NCBI RefSeq assembly: GCF_000283155.1
Contig: NW_004454181.1
Coordinates: 19,967,778 to 20,031,777 of the forward strand
DNA from: Ceratotherium simum simum
Taxonomy: Eukaryota; Chordata; Mammalia; Perissodactyla; Rhinocerotidae
Direction of reading: 5' to 3'
DNA length: 64,000 bases
Each line of letters opens with the position of its first letter. Position 1 is the first letter of the stretch. The translations under genes and the position numbers were made by a program. This document shows positions 10,165 to 21,571 of the stretch, in pieces. The notes below the pieces were generated by a model. That model saw only the letters and a program-made list of their open reading frames with translations, made no database searches and had not been told where the DNA came from.

Positions 10165-10279
10165 AAGAATAGGAAGGTAATACAGAAATCATTTATTTTA
10201 ATAATCTTCTCTGACATCTGAGACTAATGAATATCTTCTGCCTAAATAGTTGAGAGCCAGCCCTTTGAAAGCTGACAGT

Positions 10280-10505
10280 TACTATGTGGTAACTGTACAT
10301 AACTTTCATGGGTTATGCTTTGTAATCCTCACCAAAAATTTCCGTGATGTACATACTATTATTTATCCCCTTTTCACAGTTGCAGCTGAAGCTCTGAGAG
10401 GTTAAGTGCTTTGCCCAAGGTCACAGCCAGTAAGAGGCAGAACTGGGAAGCAAATCCATTTCTGATGACCCCAGTGTTTGATCTTCACCACAACCATTCC
10501 ACTAT
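10280..10505 (-). mobile_element. MIR SINE
   Basis: Reverse-complement MIR phrases: 'ttatccccttttcacagttg', 'ctctgagaggttaagtgc', 'cccaaggtcacagccagtaa', 'gaactgggaagcaaatcc'. Confidence 0.85.
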
Positions 10506-10879
10506 TCTAGTCCTTGCCAGATCCAGATGATTAACAAACATGGTCCTCACCAGATAACATCTTCCAGATCACCACATAATATTTCCATGTAGTTTCAACT
10601 CACAATTTTTGAAGAGATAATGTCTTGACTTGCCACAGATACAAAGTGAATGTGGAAGACATTGAAAGCCTCCCTCAGAGACTTCATTATACACTTATCT
10701 CATTCTCAGTTACAAGTGGAATGCTTCTAATCTCAAGAAACAAAGACTTTAAATCAGGTGGACTTAAGAAATATTCAGAAATTGAGAGAAAGGGCAGGCT
10801 TCAGGGAGATTGGATTCAGTGTTGTCATCAAGGATCCTGGCTCTTTCCTTCTGACTTGCCATCTTGGTGTTAATTTAAT
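10506..10879. other. No recognised feature
   Basis: Unique-looking. Open frame 10625-10873 has no supporting features. Confidence 0.4.
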
Positions 10880-11260
10880 CGTCAGGGTAGGAGCAAGATG
10901 GCACTTCCAGACATTATCCAAGACACAACATCCAGAGGAAGGAGAGAGGCCATTTCTTCTTACCTGTCTTTATGAGGAAGAAAACTTTCACCAGAAGCCC
11001 CTTTGTAGTCTTTCCCTCATGTCTGATTGGGCAGGATTGGGTCATGTGCCCTTCCTGGAACCAATCACAGACAAGGGGGATAGGACTAGTAATAAACCAA
11101 TTAGGCCTACCCCGAGAGCTAGAGATAGAGTCATCTTTTTCAAGGTGCAAGGCTTCATGGAGAGAGGTTGATACCTGCACAAAGTCAGGATTCCTCCAGG
11201 AAGGAAGAAGGGGGAAAGATGGCGGGTGAGCAACGACAGTGTCTACTACACCCTTCTCTG
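10880..11260 (+). mobile_element. Old dispersed repeat, unnamed family, copy 3
   Basis: 'ggagcaagatggcacttcc' (10891), 'catgtctgattgggcaggat', 'gggtcatgtgcccttcctgg' (11039), 'aaccaatcacagac', and an 'gatggcgggtgagcaac' end. The same layout and strand as the copy at 7576. Overlapping open frames on both strands (10758-11233) are repeat shadows. Confidence 0.6.
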
Positions 11261-11997
11261 GTCTGCTACAGTGATTCCAACCTATACCATCCAGTCCTGG
11301 TCTTTTTTCCCTCTATTTGCTTCATATAATGGTAATTTCCTCATTTTATTCTCCCAATAAGCTCTGAGGGATGTGGGTTTCTAAGATGGTAAAGCTCATC
11401 TTAGACCACGAAGTAAATTGTTAATCACTGGGATGAAAGGCTAGGTGTTCAAGAAAGTGAGGAGAACCATACAAGCCAATGTAAATATTTTTTAAAGTAT
11501 ATTTCATAGAATATTAATTATGAAAGTGTGCGTGTGTGTGTGTGTGTTTGTGTGTAAGATAAGGTGGATGGAAGTGACAGAAAGGGTTCCATGGTTTAAA
11601 AAAGCCTGAAAATGCTATACAGTCTTTCCCTATCTTACAGAGTCGCAGTGTGAATTAGCATATTAAAAACCCTGAGAAATCCTGCAGCAGAGCAATCTAG
11701 TGTTTAACCTAGTGTTTCCAATCTCTTTTCAAACTGAATCACTTCTGAGCATTTCTATTAAAATCTTGCAGAATACATATGCTATGATCACATTTTGAGA
11801 TACACTGATAATACCTTCTCTTGACTTGTGACATAAGAATTTAATATTCTTAAATTAATACCAGATATGGGGATATCAAGAGTATTATAGCTTTAAAATC
11901 TTACCGCCAAATTGTTTTTTGTTCAAGTTCAATTTAATTCAAATAATCAGTGTCTAAAATATAACTGTGATGTACATACACACATACATATGTACAT
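11261..11997. other. Unique sequence with a short (GT)n
   Basis: A GT run with two interruptions sits at 11526-11555. Nothing else recognised. Confidence 0.5.
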
Positions 11998-11998
11998 A

Positions 11999-12000
11999 TC

Positions 12001-12049
<49 letters not shown>

Positions 12050-12060
12050 ATCTACCTATC

Positions 12061-12119
<59 letters not shown>
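11999..12119. repeat. (TATC)n tetranucleotide microsatellite
   Basis: About 30 units of tatc/ctat in two long perfect blocks, broken near 12050-12065 by tatctacctatcatctat. The Ser-Ile-Tyr-Leu open frames at 11912-12211 and 11967-12161 are translations of this array. A likely length-polymorphic marker. Confidence 0.98.
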
Positions 12120-12124
12120 AAGAG

Positions 12125-12500
12125 AACTTTGAAGCCAACACAGGTAGAGGAGCAGATTTAGGGATGGTAATGATTTCAATTTGTGACATGCTGGGTTTCA
12201 GGTGTCTCTAGGATATTCAAGTGGAAAGTTTGAACAAATTTTTGGATCTAGACATACAAACCTAGAATTTAGGAGATCTGGGTTTCAGTTAAAAAATATT
12301 AGGGGGACATGTGAAGAGGTTGAGATTGAATATATGAAACAGTTGAAGAGGCAGAGCAGTATGTTATTCATCCAGTGGAGGTTTCACAGGGCATAGTGGG
12401 AAGGGCTGGGAAAGAAAAGAGAAGAGGGATGTTTGGCCAGGAATAAGGCTGGAGCAAGAATACATGAGAGGACAGATGGCAGAGAGCTAACACATCTGGA
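12125..12500 (-). mobile_element. L2 LINE fragment
   Basis: Minus-strand L2 internal 3' phrases: 'gacatgctgggtttcaggtg', 'atattcaagtggaaagttt', 'tagacatacaaacctagaa', 'taggagatctgggtttcag'. Confidence 0.65.
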
Positions 12501-13495
12501 GGTGAAGATGCTGTGACGTTTCTAATGACAACTGATTAACAGCTGCAAAGCTTTCCACCTGCAGTTACCCAACATACAGACTGTTGGGTCAGGTGGATGG
12601 CTATTCGGGGGGTTTGCACCTCTCCCTTCCCACTTTTCTCATTCTGGGCTTTCTCAAATGTGATCTTTACAGATAAAACTATTGCCTCCACCACAGACAA
12701 AATGCAAAGATAGAAGGTTGACCCAATAATGGTAGAGAAGACTTCTCTTCTCAAATCATATAACCAACAAAAAGGTAATTGTTACCATGCAAAGAATGAA
12801 ACAAGAAAGTTTTCTGTGCCAGAGAATACTTTGGATTATATTTTGCTTATTATTATAGAATATTATTCTTTAGAAAAGTATAAAGCTCTGGGCTGAAGAC
12901 CTCAAAACCTCTAATAAAATTTTTTAATGGAAACGACCATTCCGTGTGTACCACAGTCCCATTTCCAAAGGAAACCATGTTGTGCCAGAAGCCAGAGTTG
13001 TTTTCTGTTATTAAGTGTGTAGTGGTATTATCAGAGGCGCCTCAGAGAGTTAGGGGTACCGCTGGAGGAACATTTTGGGGAGCGGATGGGAAAGGTGGTT
13101 GTGGAGCTATCATGTCTTTGGGTGTCTTGGAGTCACTGTCAATCTCTGCCTAGTCCCAGCTAGCACGTTGGTTCTTGATCATTTTTTTCTTGTCCAAAGG
13201 CAGAAGTTAGCACTAGTGGCTTCAAAGTTTTCAGTCCCCAAACAAAGCTTATTTTAGGGATTCATCTTAGAAATACTTTTCATCAGCTGTCATTTTTCTC
13301 TTCTGGACAATTTCAAATAAGTCTAGCTGAGTTTTCTCATCCATTTTGGGAAATGAAAACATTTTTCTACTAAGGCAAAAGTTCCAGAAATTACATTTTA
13401 GTTATCACATAACTAAAATTCCCCATCTTCTATAGGTCTTCTCCCATAAGTTCTTGATCTCTTCTCTTTCCAGATGACCCAGACCATTTACTTCT
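12501..13495. other. No recognised feature (about 1 kb)
   Basis: Unique-looking non-coding sequence. Short open frames at 12536-12754, 12944-13153 and 13075-13257 have no domain or splice support. Confidence 0.4.
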
Positions 13496-13499
13496 TACA

Positions 13500-13675
13500 T
13501 CTTTACTTCTCAAACTATTGTTCTTGGATCATGTGCATCAGAAACTCCTGGGAAAATGTGTTGTAAATACCGTCTCTGGCCTTATCTTAGTCATCCTGAA
13601 TCAGAATATCTTGGGTGAGGCTCAGGCATTTCTAACAAGCTCCCAGGTGATTCTTCTACTCACTGAAGATGGAGA
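13500..13675 (+). mobile_element. MER5A-like hAT MITE
   Basis: 'acttctcaaactattg', 'gcatcagaaactcctggga', 'ctgaatcagaatatcttggg', 'gcatttctaacaagctccca' and 'ggtgattcttct' follow the order of the MER5 non-autonomous hAT family. Confidence 0.75.
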
Positions 13676-13719
13676 ACGATGGTTGTATTGTATCCGTTTA
13701 GACAATGGGTGATTCTTAG

Positions 13720-14080
13720 ATTAGCCTTTACACGTCTCATAGGCAGGAATGTTGCAGTCAGATGGGCAAATTGTGTCCAGCACAAGAGCACCTCATCAAA
13801 GAGAAGGAGGACGAAATCAAGATGTGCACCCTGGCACAAGATTGTGCCCACCAGGGGAAAAGGCGGTTTTTTCTAATTTGCACAAATGTCCCCTGTGCTC
13901 ACTGGTTGCCCACAAGGCTACATCTGCCTGGAAGGGGCATCTTTTTCTAATTTCCACAAGGGCACTGTGCGGGCTGGCACTGCCCTACTTGTAGGTCTAA
14001 TTTATAAGGCCCATGGGACAAACATTGTGCGGTCAGTTCATCGCCCCCCTCCTCCCATGGTACCTCACACACCATTAAAA
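13720..14080. repeat. Unexplained internally repeated patch
   Basis: Two direct copies of about 36 bp, each beginning tttttctaattt-cacaa and running to ctgg (13868-13904 and 13942-13977), are 74 bp apart. Further degenerate ggcacaag / tgtgccc motifs occur around 13780-13850. It is GC-richer than its surroundings. Overlapping open frames on the plus strand (13679-14125) share no known domain. I cannot assign it to a family. Confidence 0.5.
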
Positions 14081-15950
14081 CTCAATATTTGTAGATTCAA
14101 ATTGAAAATGCTAATAGCAATTTAATATTAGAAAAAGAAAGACAGTTTTATCACTCAAACAACAATAGTCTCCTTTATTTCGCTCCTCCCCTGAATTCAG
14201 CAAAATCAGCAGAATTTTCCATTGCAGACCACAAATTGAACATACAATCTGTGTGGGGGGCAAAATGAAACTCTTCTCTTCCTTCCTAGTAGAAATAAAA
14301 CTCTTTGGCAGTAATTCTTGGATTGTTGTTTTTGGAAATTGCATTCATGTGATTTTTCAAGATGTTTCCCGGGCTTTGTTGAAATTTGATCCATTTAACA
14401 AGAAACACATAACTCAATTCATGTTAAAATTCTCAGGGTTACTTAAGAATAATTATGAGTTGTCCATATGTGCTAGAAAAACAGTCCAGACTTCCTTAAG
14501 AATGGGAAGATTATTTGTCTCTCTGGGGTGATGTTTCTCCTGATTAAGCGTGCCCAATGCAAGAGTTTGCTCAAGAGGTAGCCCCAAGTTTTTCACTGCA
14601 AAAAGTAGACAGGCTTCACCAGTTTCACCCTAAAGCCATTCTCAGAGGTGATTTATCATGTTTAAACCAAAGGTCTCTGTGAACTTCTATAGAAGTGACA
14701 ACAACTTCTCACATACCTAAACAGAATGAGACTTGAGCCAAACTCTGAGACGTAATGGTTGGATGTGGTCTAAAACACAGGTTTCCTGAACTTCCTTTGT
14801 TGGGAAACCTTTCCTTCTCTTGCACCCTTATTTTCACTAAAGCATCTAAGCCACAGCTGGATCAGACAAAGCCCCACAGATCTCCCTTGCATTCATACAA
14901 CTCCCCACACAGAAATGGACTCCCACAACTGTTCACAGACTCACAGGCAGCACAGGTGAAGTAAGTGGAGATGGGGGATGGCAACCTGGAAACCCTCCAG
15001 CCTGTGAGCTGCAGCACTGCTGTGACCTAGCAAAGCAAGGAACATCCGTCTTTTCACCAATGTTCAAAGAGAAGGTGACCCTGATTCATCCCTTTCTTAG
15101 TTGAGCCTCTTCTCGTTGGCTGCAAGTATCACAAATCCATTAGGGGACTTGACTGTAAAGATACAGGAGCGTCTCACAGAATCCGAAGTCCTCAGGAACA
15201 ACTGGACCTGGGAATCTGAGGCCATCAGGGACACAATGGTATTTCCCCACCACCTGTCATCTTTGCTTCTCCCACTTCTTGCACCAGCTCCCTCTATCTC
15301 TCCCTCTATCCCTCCATCTGCTGACTCTATCTCTAGTCAGCATGGTGAGCACAAGGTTCTTCGGTTTAAATTTCCTCTGTTTAAGAGACCAACCTAGTCT
15401 TGCTTTTTTTCATCCCAATTCCAAATTCCTGAGGAAAGGAAGCTGATTGGCTCATCTCGGATCTGGTGACTTCTCTGATCCAATTGTCTATGGCAAGGGA
15501 TAGAATCAAGCTGAACCAATGTGAGTTCAAGGAGGTCATCCCCGTGTCCTTCTGGATTGTGGGAAGGAACGCCCCAAAAAAAGCAAACAGGGCAGAAAAT
15601 CTCAAAGAGATCCTCTAGAATCCTTCCACCTATGGTCCTACAAACAGAAGAGAGCTTTAGGGTCATTTATCCCAACTACCCATCCATGGCAGGAATCTGA
15701 TCTGCAACATTGTTGACTAATAATAATCCCTCAGCAAATTCTGCTTGAACATCCCCTAGGGTTGGAGAGTTTCCTCCTCATGAAGCAGTCAGTATTGTTA
15801 AAATTCCTTTCTTAGTTCTAACAAAAATTCTTCCAGCAATGCCTACACATAGATACCAGTTCTAACTAAGTAGCACACATTTCCAACTTTGGAGTGAAAC
15901 ATATATATATTCCCGGTTTTTTTAAATTAAAGAGACTGAATAAAGAGGGA
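14081..15950. other. Unique sequence, about 1.9 kb, no feature recognised
   Basis: One of the longer repeat-free stretches. Open frames of 60-98 codons on both strands overlap one another and look random. A short TA run is at 15901-15911. Confidence 0.4.
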
Positions 15951-15954
15951 AGAT

Positions 15955-16170
15955 GGTGTGAGAGAAAGAACATGGGCTCTGGTGAAGATAGACCACCAGT
16001 TTTCAAATAACTATTGACTAGCTGTGCAACTTTCAACTAGTCATTGAATCTCTATTTCCTCAACTGTAAAATGGTCATAATGTCACGAAGGTTAAATAAA
16101 ATAAAGTGTGTGGAGCATTCATCTTAGTTCCTGGCATAGAGTTGAAGCTCAGTTTTTTTCAGCTGCCTTC
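15955..16170 (+). mobile_element. MIR SINE
   Basis: 'gaacatgggctctggtgaag', 'gactagctgtgcaactttc', 'ttcctcaactgtaaaatgg', 'agttcctggcatagagttga' in MIR order. Confidence 0.85.
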
Positions 16171-17120
16171 ATTTTATTTTAGCTTTAATTATTGATATAA
16201 ATACAATGAAATCATATATTGTCTAAGCCTTATATTATTTTGCTACTGATATTTCTCAATTTGATCAGATAGCTTTTCCTCAAAGGGCTTTGTCCACGCC
16301 AGTGGGTAAGGGTAAGAATGGCAGAGCCAGAGTGTTTTTATCCACAGCCTGGAACTTGTTTCTGGTGAGGAGGCTGGAGAAACATCCACAGACCACCTGT
16401 CAAGGGGTGGGTGCCATTATATGTGAGCCGGAAGCTGAAGGCTTCTTGCTCAAACTATAAGATGGGGAGTTTGTGGAGAGCCTTCTGAATGTGTAGTTAA
16501 CAGAACTGAAATACAGAAGTTGACATTGTTATGACTTTCACAATCTTTGCAAGTAAGTGGTGTAGCCAGAGCTGAGGTGCTCCAAGTCCACCGCCACCTG
16601 TTGAGTTTAGTGTTAGGTATGGAGAGAGAGGGAAGAGAAGCTGAAATGATTGGAACTAGCTGGGGATGCATTTGCTATACCCTTGCCCTGAGGAGCTGAA
16701 TAGAGCCACAGGATGTCGGGCTACCTAACACATGGGCACAGCATTACTCTTCACACTGCAAGTGCCTTCAAAACAAGAAAGTAGTGAGGTAACATTTATC
16801 TAAAAGGACAATCGTTTCAATTTCTCCTTCCTCTGAATAATATTCATGATCATTTGAGAAGCAGAGCAGAATAGAATTGAATGGGCATCTTGATACAGAG
16901 CCTCCTCCATGTTCTGGAGTCACCGAGAGCTTGGGAATCAAGCCTGGGCCATGTGCACTGCATTCGCTTCCATAATACTTGCTGGTCAGCCAGCACTCAC
17001 CAGGTCTATCCTGAGATCCTGCTGCTGTCCAGTGATATGATATAAAAAGAATGGAAGAGAAGGTGGAGGCATGTCACATGTTCAAGTTGACCATTTACTG
17101 AATACAAGCTCTGTGTGAGG
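16171..17120. other. No recognised feature (about 950 bp)
   Basis: Unique-looking. The minus-strand open frame 16450-16671 has no support. Confidence 0.4.
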
Positions 17121-17124
17121 CACC

Positions 17125-17320
17125 TTCTTTAATTCAACATTTACTAAGCACCTACTATGTGCTCTGTATGTAGCAGTAAGTGCCATTATAAGGAAGAACA
17201 GAATGTGCCCAAGGGTACCAACAGTGTAGAATGCATCCACATTCTTCCTGGGGTCAGGGAGAGCTGGGAGAGGTTCTCAGAAATGGTGATATTTGAGGTG
17301 CACCTTAAACAATGGCGTAT
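17125..17320 (-). mobile_element. L2 LINE fragment, left piece
   Basis: 'attcaacatttactaagca', 'cctactatgtgctctgtatg' and the later 'gatatttgaggtgcacctt' are the reverse complement of the L2 3' end. The same L2 seems to continue at 18510 after L1 insertions. Confidence 0.7.
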
Positions 17321-17339
17321 GTTTCCAAGAATAAGTAAT

Positions 17340-17690
17340 TACCATGTCCAGGTGTAATGCTGAGTGAAAATATATACGTAAAATCTTTTATAGCACAATC
17401 TGACTTTGATTACAAAAGGCATAAAGATAAATATAAATATAAGGCAGACACTGTTTAACCTTTTCTATTTTGTCTTCCATTTACACCTACCTGACAAATA
17501 GCCACAATTATTCCATACATTTTGTTACATAATTAGGGGGAAAAAAAGAAGAATTATATCAAAATGTTAATCTGGATGGAAAATTACGAGTAATTTTTGT
17601 TTATTTGGCTCTTTATACTCTGTTATAACTTCCAAGATATTAGACCAAACAAATAATAAATTTTTATGTAGTTTTTAAAAACAGACTCTT
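17340..17690 (+). mobile_element. Old L1 3' end fragment
   Basis: 'tgctgagtgaaaatata', 'caatctgactttgattac', 'caaaatgttaatctggatgg' and 'ctctgttataacttccaag' resemble 3' ends of old L1M-type elements. It is broken by about 120 bp of other sequence (roughly 17440-17555). Confidence 0.45.
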
Positions 17691-17694
17691 ATAT

Positions 17695-18500
17695 ATATGG
17701 TCCATTGATTTTAGACAAGTGCACCAAGACCATTAAATGGGAAAAGGATCATCTTTTCAGCAAATGAAATAGTGCTGGGATAACTGAATATCCACATGTA
17801 GAAGAATGAAGTTGGACCCTTACCTCACATCATATACAAAAATTAACTCAAAATGGATCAAAGACCTAAAAAGTTAAAACTGTAAAACTCTTAGAAGAAA
17901 GCATAGAGGAAAATCTTCATGACATTGGACTTGGCAATGATTTCTTGGATATGAAACCAAAAGCACAGATAACAAGAGAAAACTAGATAAATTGGGCTTC
18001 ATCAAAATTAAAAATGTTTGTGTATCAAAGGGCACTATCAAGACAATGAAAGAGAATCCACAGAGTGAGAGAAAATATTTGCAAACCATATATCTGATAA
18101 CAGGTTAATATCCAGAATATATAAAGAACTATAACTTACTAACAACAACAAAATGAACAACCCAATTCAAAATGGGAAAATAGAATATGGTATAAACATA
18201 CAATGGACTATTATTCATACATTAAAAGGAATGAAATTCTGATACCTGCTACAAAATGAATGAATCTTGAAAACATTATGTTAAGTAAAATAAGCCAAAA
18301 AGAAAAGGAAAAATATTGTATGATTCCGCTTATACGAGGTACCTAAAATAGGCAAATTAATAGGGACAGAAAGTATACTAGAAGTTACCAGGGACTGGGG
18401 GGAGAGGTAAATGGGAGTTATTGTTCACTGGGTACAGAGTTTATGTTTGGATGATTAAAAAGTTCTGGAAATAAATAGCAGTGATGACTACAAAAAAATA
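17695..18500 (+). mobile_element. 5'-truncated L1 with internal deletion
   Basis: Starts in L1 ORF2 ('ccattgattttagacaagtg', 'aactcaaaatggatcaaaga', 'aaaactcttagaagaaagca') and ends in the 3' region with a 'gatgattaaaaagttctgga' phrase. At about 18175-18185 the ORF2 text passing 'aacccaattcaaaatggg' jumps directly to 'atatggtataaacatac'. This skips about 0.5 kb of the usual L1 order. The frame is broken by many stops; no functional protein remains. Confidence 0.85.
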
Positions 18501-18509
18501 AAATAAGAT

Positions 18510-18720
18510 ACTGCCAGAGGAAGGGAAAGGCACTCCAGGCATGGAGAATAGAATGTGTAATGGCATGGAGGTGTGGATGCTCCCCTGTTTGAGGAGTCCA
18601 GTGAAGCTGCATCACTGGTTGTGTTGGGGAGAGAGGCTGGGCTAGGCCTGGTTGGAAAGGGACTTGAACGCCAGTTAAAGAGACGGAATGGCTTGAAAAT
18701 ACACATGTAGTGCCTCTAGG
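18510..18720 (-). mobile_element. L2 LINE fragment, right piece
   Basis: 'aaaggcactccaggcatggag', 'gtgtaatggcatggaggtg' and 'aaagggacttgaacgcc' continue the minus-strand L2 order left at about 17320, so one L2 was split by about 1.2 kb of L1 sequence. Confidence 0.6.
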
Positions 18721-18739
18721 CCCACCTTTACATGCCATG

Positions 18740-19020
18740 CTGTATTAGTTTGCCAGAGAAACAGAACCAATGGGATATGTGTATATCTTTATTTATATAC
18801 ATATATACACACATACATACCATTGGTGCATATATATATGTATGTATATATACACACACACATATAATAGACAAAGAGAGACAGGGAAAGAGAGACAGAT
18901 TATTACAAGGAATTGGCTCTCACGACTATGGGGGAGGGCAAGTCCCAAGATCTGTAGGATGAGTGGGCAAGCTGGAGGCCCAGGAAAGCCATGTGACCAG
19001 AAAGAGAAGAACCAGAATAC
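18740..19020. mobile_element. Probable LTR-class repeat end with TA/CA microsatellite
   Basis: Begins 'tgtattagtttgccagaga' followed by 'aacagaaccaatgggatat', a common mammalian repeat opening, and later 'aaggaattggctctcacga'. It is expanded in the middle by an imperfect (TA)/(CA) tract at 18785-18865. Exact family not assigned. Confidence 0.5.
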
Positions 19021-19600
19021 TTGTGAATAGCCCTAAAGACTACCACATATGTTAAAAAATTTATTACCCACCAAGGAAAGTTCTCCAAGCAGAGCAGTAG
19101 ACCATAGTGGTAAAAAAATGTCAGAGCCACAGAGACCAATAGAAACCTGACCAATGAAAGACCTTTAGAAACATCCAGGGACCTTTCTGGAACAGGCACC
19201 ATGTCTGTCTTTATCATTTCTACATCATTTACAACAAAGAAGAATGAGAAACCACAGCCATGACTATGGAGCTTTCTTCCCAGAACTGTGCCTGTGTAAC
19301 TATCAATGCCAGTGGTGGCTCCAAATTTTCTGTATAAGAGGGGCCTAGGGGCATAAGCCTAATAAGGAGGAATGCTGTGAGATTTGTCTTAAGACTGGGT
19401 TTGCTTAGCAAGTTTGCTGTTTTTACTTAGAATGCATGTTTATTTTGAATGGCTTGGGGTAGAGTGACTGCTAATGAATATCACAGGGAGATAAAAACCT
19501 CTCCACGCCTCCTCCTTGTACTGTCACCAGTCCATGGCCATTGAAAGGAATCAAATAAATGTATGCTGTTTTGCCTCTTCAAACCAGAAAACCAGAAGCT
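19021..19600. other. No recognised feature
   Basis: Unique-looking. The 104-codon minus-strand open frame 18903-19217 spans the repeat end and has no domain features. Confidence 0.4.
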
Positions 19601-19625
19601 GTAAATGAGTAGCCTACTAGGGGGG

Positions 19626-19721
19626 CCAACCATTCCAGTTTTCTTAGGACTGTGTGATTTTTCAAGACGACGACTTTCGGCACTAAAACAGGGATCGTCC
19701 CAGAAAAACCAGGATGGTTGG
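19626..19721. repeat. Short palindromic MITE-like element
   Basis: 96 bp with terminal inverted repeats of about 20 bp: ccaaccattccagttttct at the left and the complement of agaaaaaccaggatggttgg at the right, about 80 percent matched. A dispersed family of this palindromic type exists in mammals; I do not assign a name. Confidence 0.6.
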
Positions 19722-19999
19722 TATTCAGCATACACCCCTCAGACGTATGTATTTGGTCATTCAGTGTTTTATTTCTTTTAAAATTTGAGTAAGTTAGGAT
19801 AATTTAAAAATCAAGTTTCCAAAAAAATCCAAGTACATGCTTCTGTTAACAATTCGGAAGATCTGGCCACTCTGGGACCTGTATCCCCCAGGGCAGTAAT
19901 TAACCAGGGCCAATGGTGGCAGCTGCACCCATATGACAGGGCACGTGCCCTCCATGTCTTCTCAGTCCCCATCTGGCTGCTTTCACTCATCATACCTGC

Positions 20000-20125
20000 T
20001 CTGACTCTAAGGCATGAAGCTGCGCATTAGAAATACCTGAGTGGCCTAGACAATCCCAATACTTAGCATGCACCCCAGACGAGATATATAAGAATCTCTG
20101 GGGGTGAGACACTGGCATCTATATA
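20000..20125 (+). mobile_element. MER5-like hAT MITE, left piece
   Basis: 'gcgcattagaaatacctgag', 'caccccagacgaga' and 'agaatctctgggggtgagac' match the MER5 middle. It is interrupted by a minus-strand L1; the end ('aggctcccaccaccggtgat', 'gcattaaagcttg') lies at 20718-20772. Confidence 0.65.
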
Positions 20126-20715
20126 TTTTTTAATGTGGTAAAACATAAATTACATAAAATTCACTATTTTAACCACCTGAAGCGTACAATTCAGTGATAT
20201 TAAGTACATTCATATTGTTGTACAACCATAATCACCATACATCTGCAGAAATTTTTAATCATTCCAAACACATTGTACCCACTAAACAATAACTCGCTAT
20301 TCTTCCCTCCCCCAGCCTCTGGCAACCACTCTTCTACTTTCTGTCTCTACGAATTTGCCATTCTAGGTAGCTCATATAAGTGGAATCATACAATATTTGT
20401 CCTTTTCTGTCTGGCTTATTTCACTTTGAAGAATGTTTTCAAGGTTCACTCATGCGGTAGCATGTGTCAGAATTTCCTTCCTTTTTCAGGCTGAATAACA
20501 TCCCATTGTATGTATACACCACATTTTGTTTATCCATTCATCCCTTGATGAACATTAGTGTTGTTTCCACATTCAGGCTATTGTGAATAATGCAGCTATA
20601 GACATTGCTTTACACGCATCTATTTGAGTCCCTGCTTTCAATTATTTGGGGTAAATACTTAGGAGTGGAACTGCTGGATCATATGGTAATTCTTTGTCTA
20701 ATAGTATCCATATTT
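20126..20715 (-). mobile_element. L1 3' end, minus strand
   Basis: Text from 'acataaattacataaaattc' through 'cctctggcaaccactcttc', 'atcccattgtatgtatacac' and 'aggagtggaactgctggatc' is the reverse complement of the L1 3' region. It interrupts the MER5-like element. Similar atattttttaa / atatttttaaa strings at its two edges fit a target duplication. Confidence 0.85.
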
Positions 20716-20717
20716 TT

Positions 20718-20772
20718 AAAGGCTCCCACCACCGGTGATTGTGAACTTCTGCATTAAAGCTTGTAATGTCTG
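20718..20772 (+). mobile_element. MER5-like hAT MITE, right piece
   Basis: Continuation of the element at 20000-20125: 'ggctcccaccaccggtgatt' and 'ctgcattaaagcttg'. Confidence 0.55.
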
Positions 20773-21570
20773 AAGAATCTGTACCTTCTCATTCCAATGG
20801 TGGGGGTGCAGGGGTGGCAAGGAGCAAGTGGGCAGCTTGGTTGATTTAGCCACAAAACAGGAGATTAAAAGCCATTTTGAGAGTACAGAGTAAGTCTTTC
20901 TACCTTCTCCCTCAAGCCTCTGAAAACAATTCTGTGCAGCCCTTTATTGGATGTTTCTATTAGCCTTCCAAAAGAGTTATCTTCACAGAATATTTCAAAT
21001 TTCATTACATATATAGCTTTAAAATATTAACTTAATCTGCAGAATTTTATAAAAATGTACTGGATTAGAAAATGACAAAAATAATATTCCCTGGTTTGCT
21101 TTTATAATATCGTACAACTAAAATGACACATTTTGGAGTAGCATAGTTATTAAAATGCAGTCTTGAGCTGATATGAATGTCACTTATATTTAAAAGAAAA
21201 GCAATTTTACATGATTTGCTCTTATTTTTTGTGCTGGTGATACCAGGAGATCCGTGGATTCAGTGACTTTATCAAATGGTCTTGTTCCTTCTACCATACT
21301 ACTTTAAATGAAGACTGGAAGCTTTTAGAATTCTTCTTCCCAGGGGAATCTATGAAATGTCAAAATGGTCACATCAGCTGCTTGGACTAGCCTGGGAATG
21401 AAGACTTAATTTGGTCATGGGAATGGAAGAGGAATATTTCCTTGAAGTTCTTTCACCCTCCTGGTCTTTCTCCTCTGAAAACATTCCATTATGCTGTATC
21501 ATTGTCCAAAATGGAACACTCACAACTGAACTCAATTTATCAAGGACATCATTTAGGGCTCTTCATGTTC
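20773..21570. other. No recognised feature (about 800 bp)
   Basis: Unique-looking AT-rich sequence. Confidence 0.4.
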
Positions 21571-21571
21571 C

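Noticed and set aside
11912..12211. 99-codon frame with Ser-Ile-Tyr-Leu repeats
   Set aside because: It is the translation of the TATC microsatellite.
12385..12430. Minus-strand strong pyrimidine tract and AG (12406-12430)
   Set aside because: Lies inside a minus-strand L2 and its downstream frames hit stops quickly.
20273..20494. 73-codon plus-strand frame
   Set aside because: Antisense to the L1 3' region.
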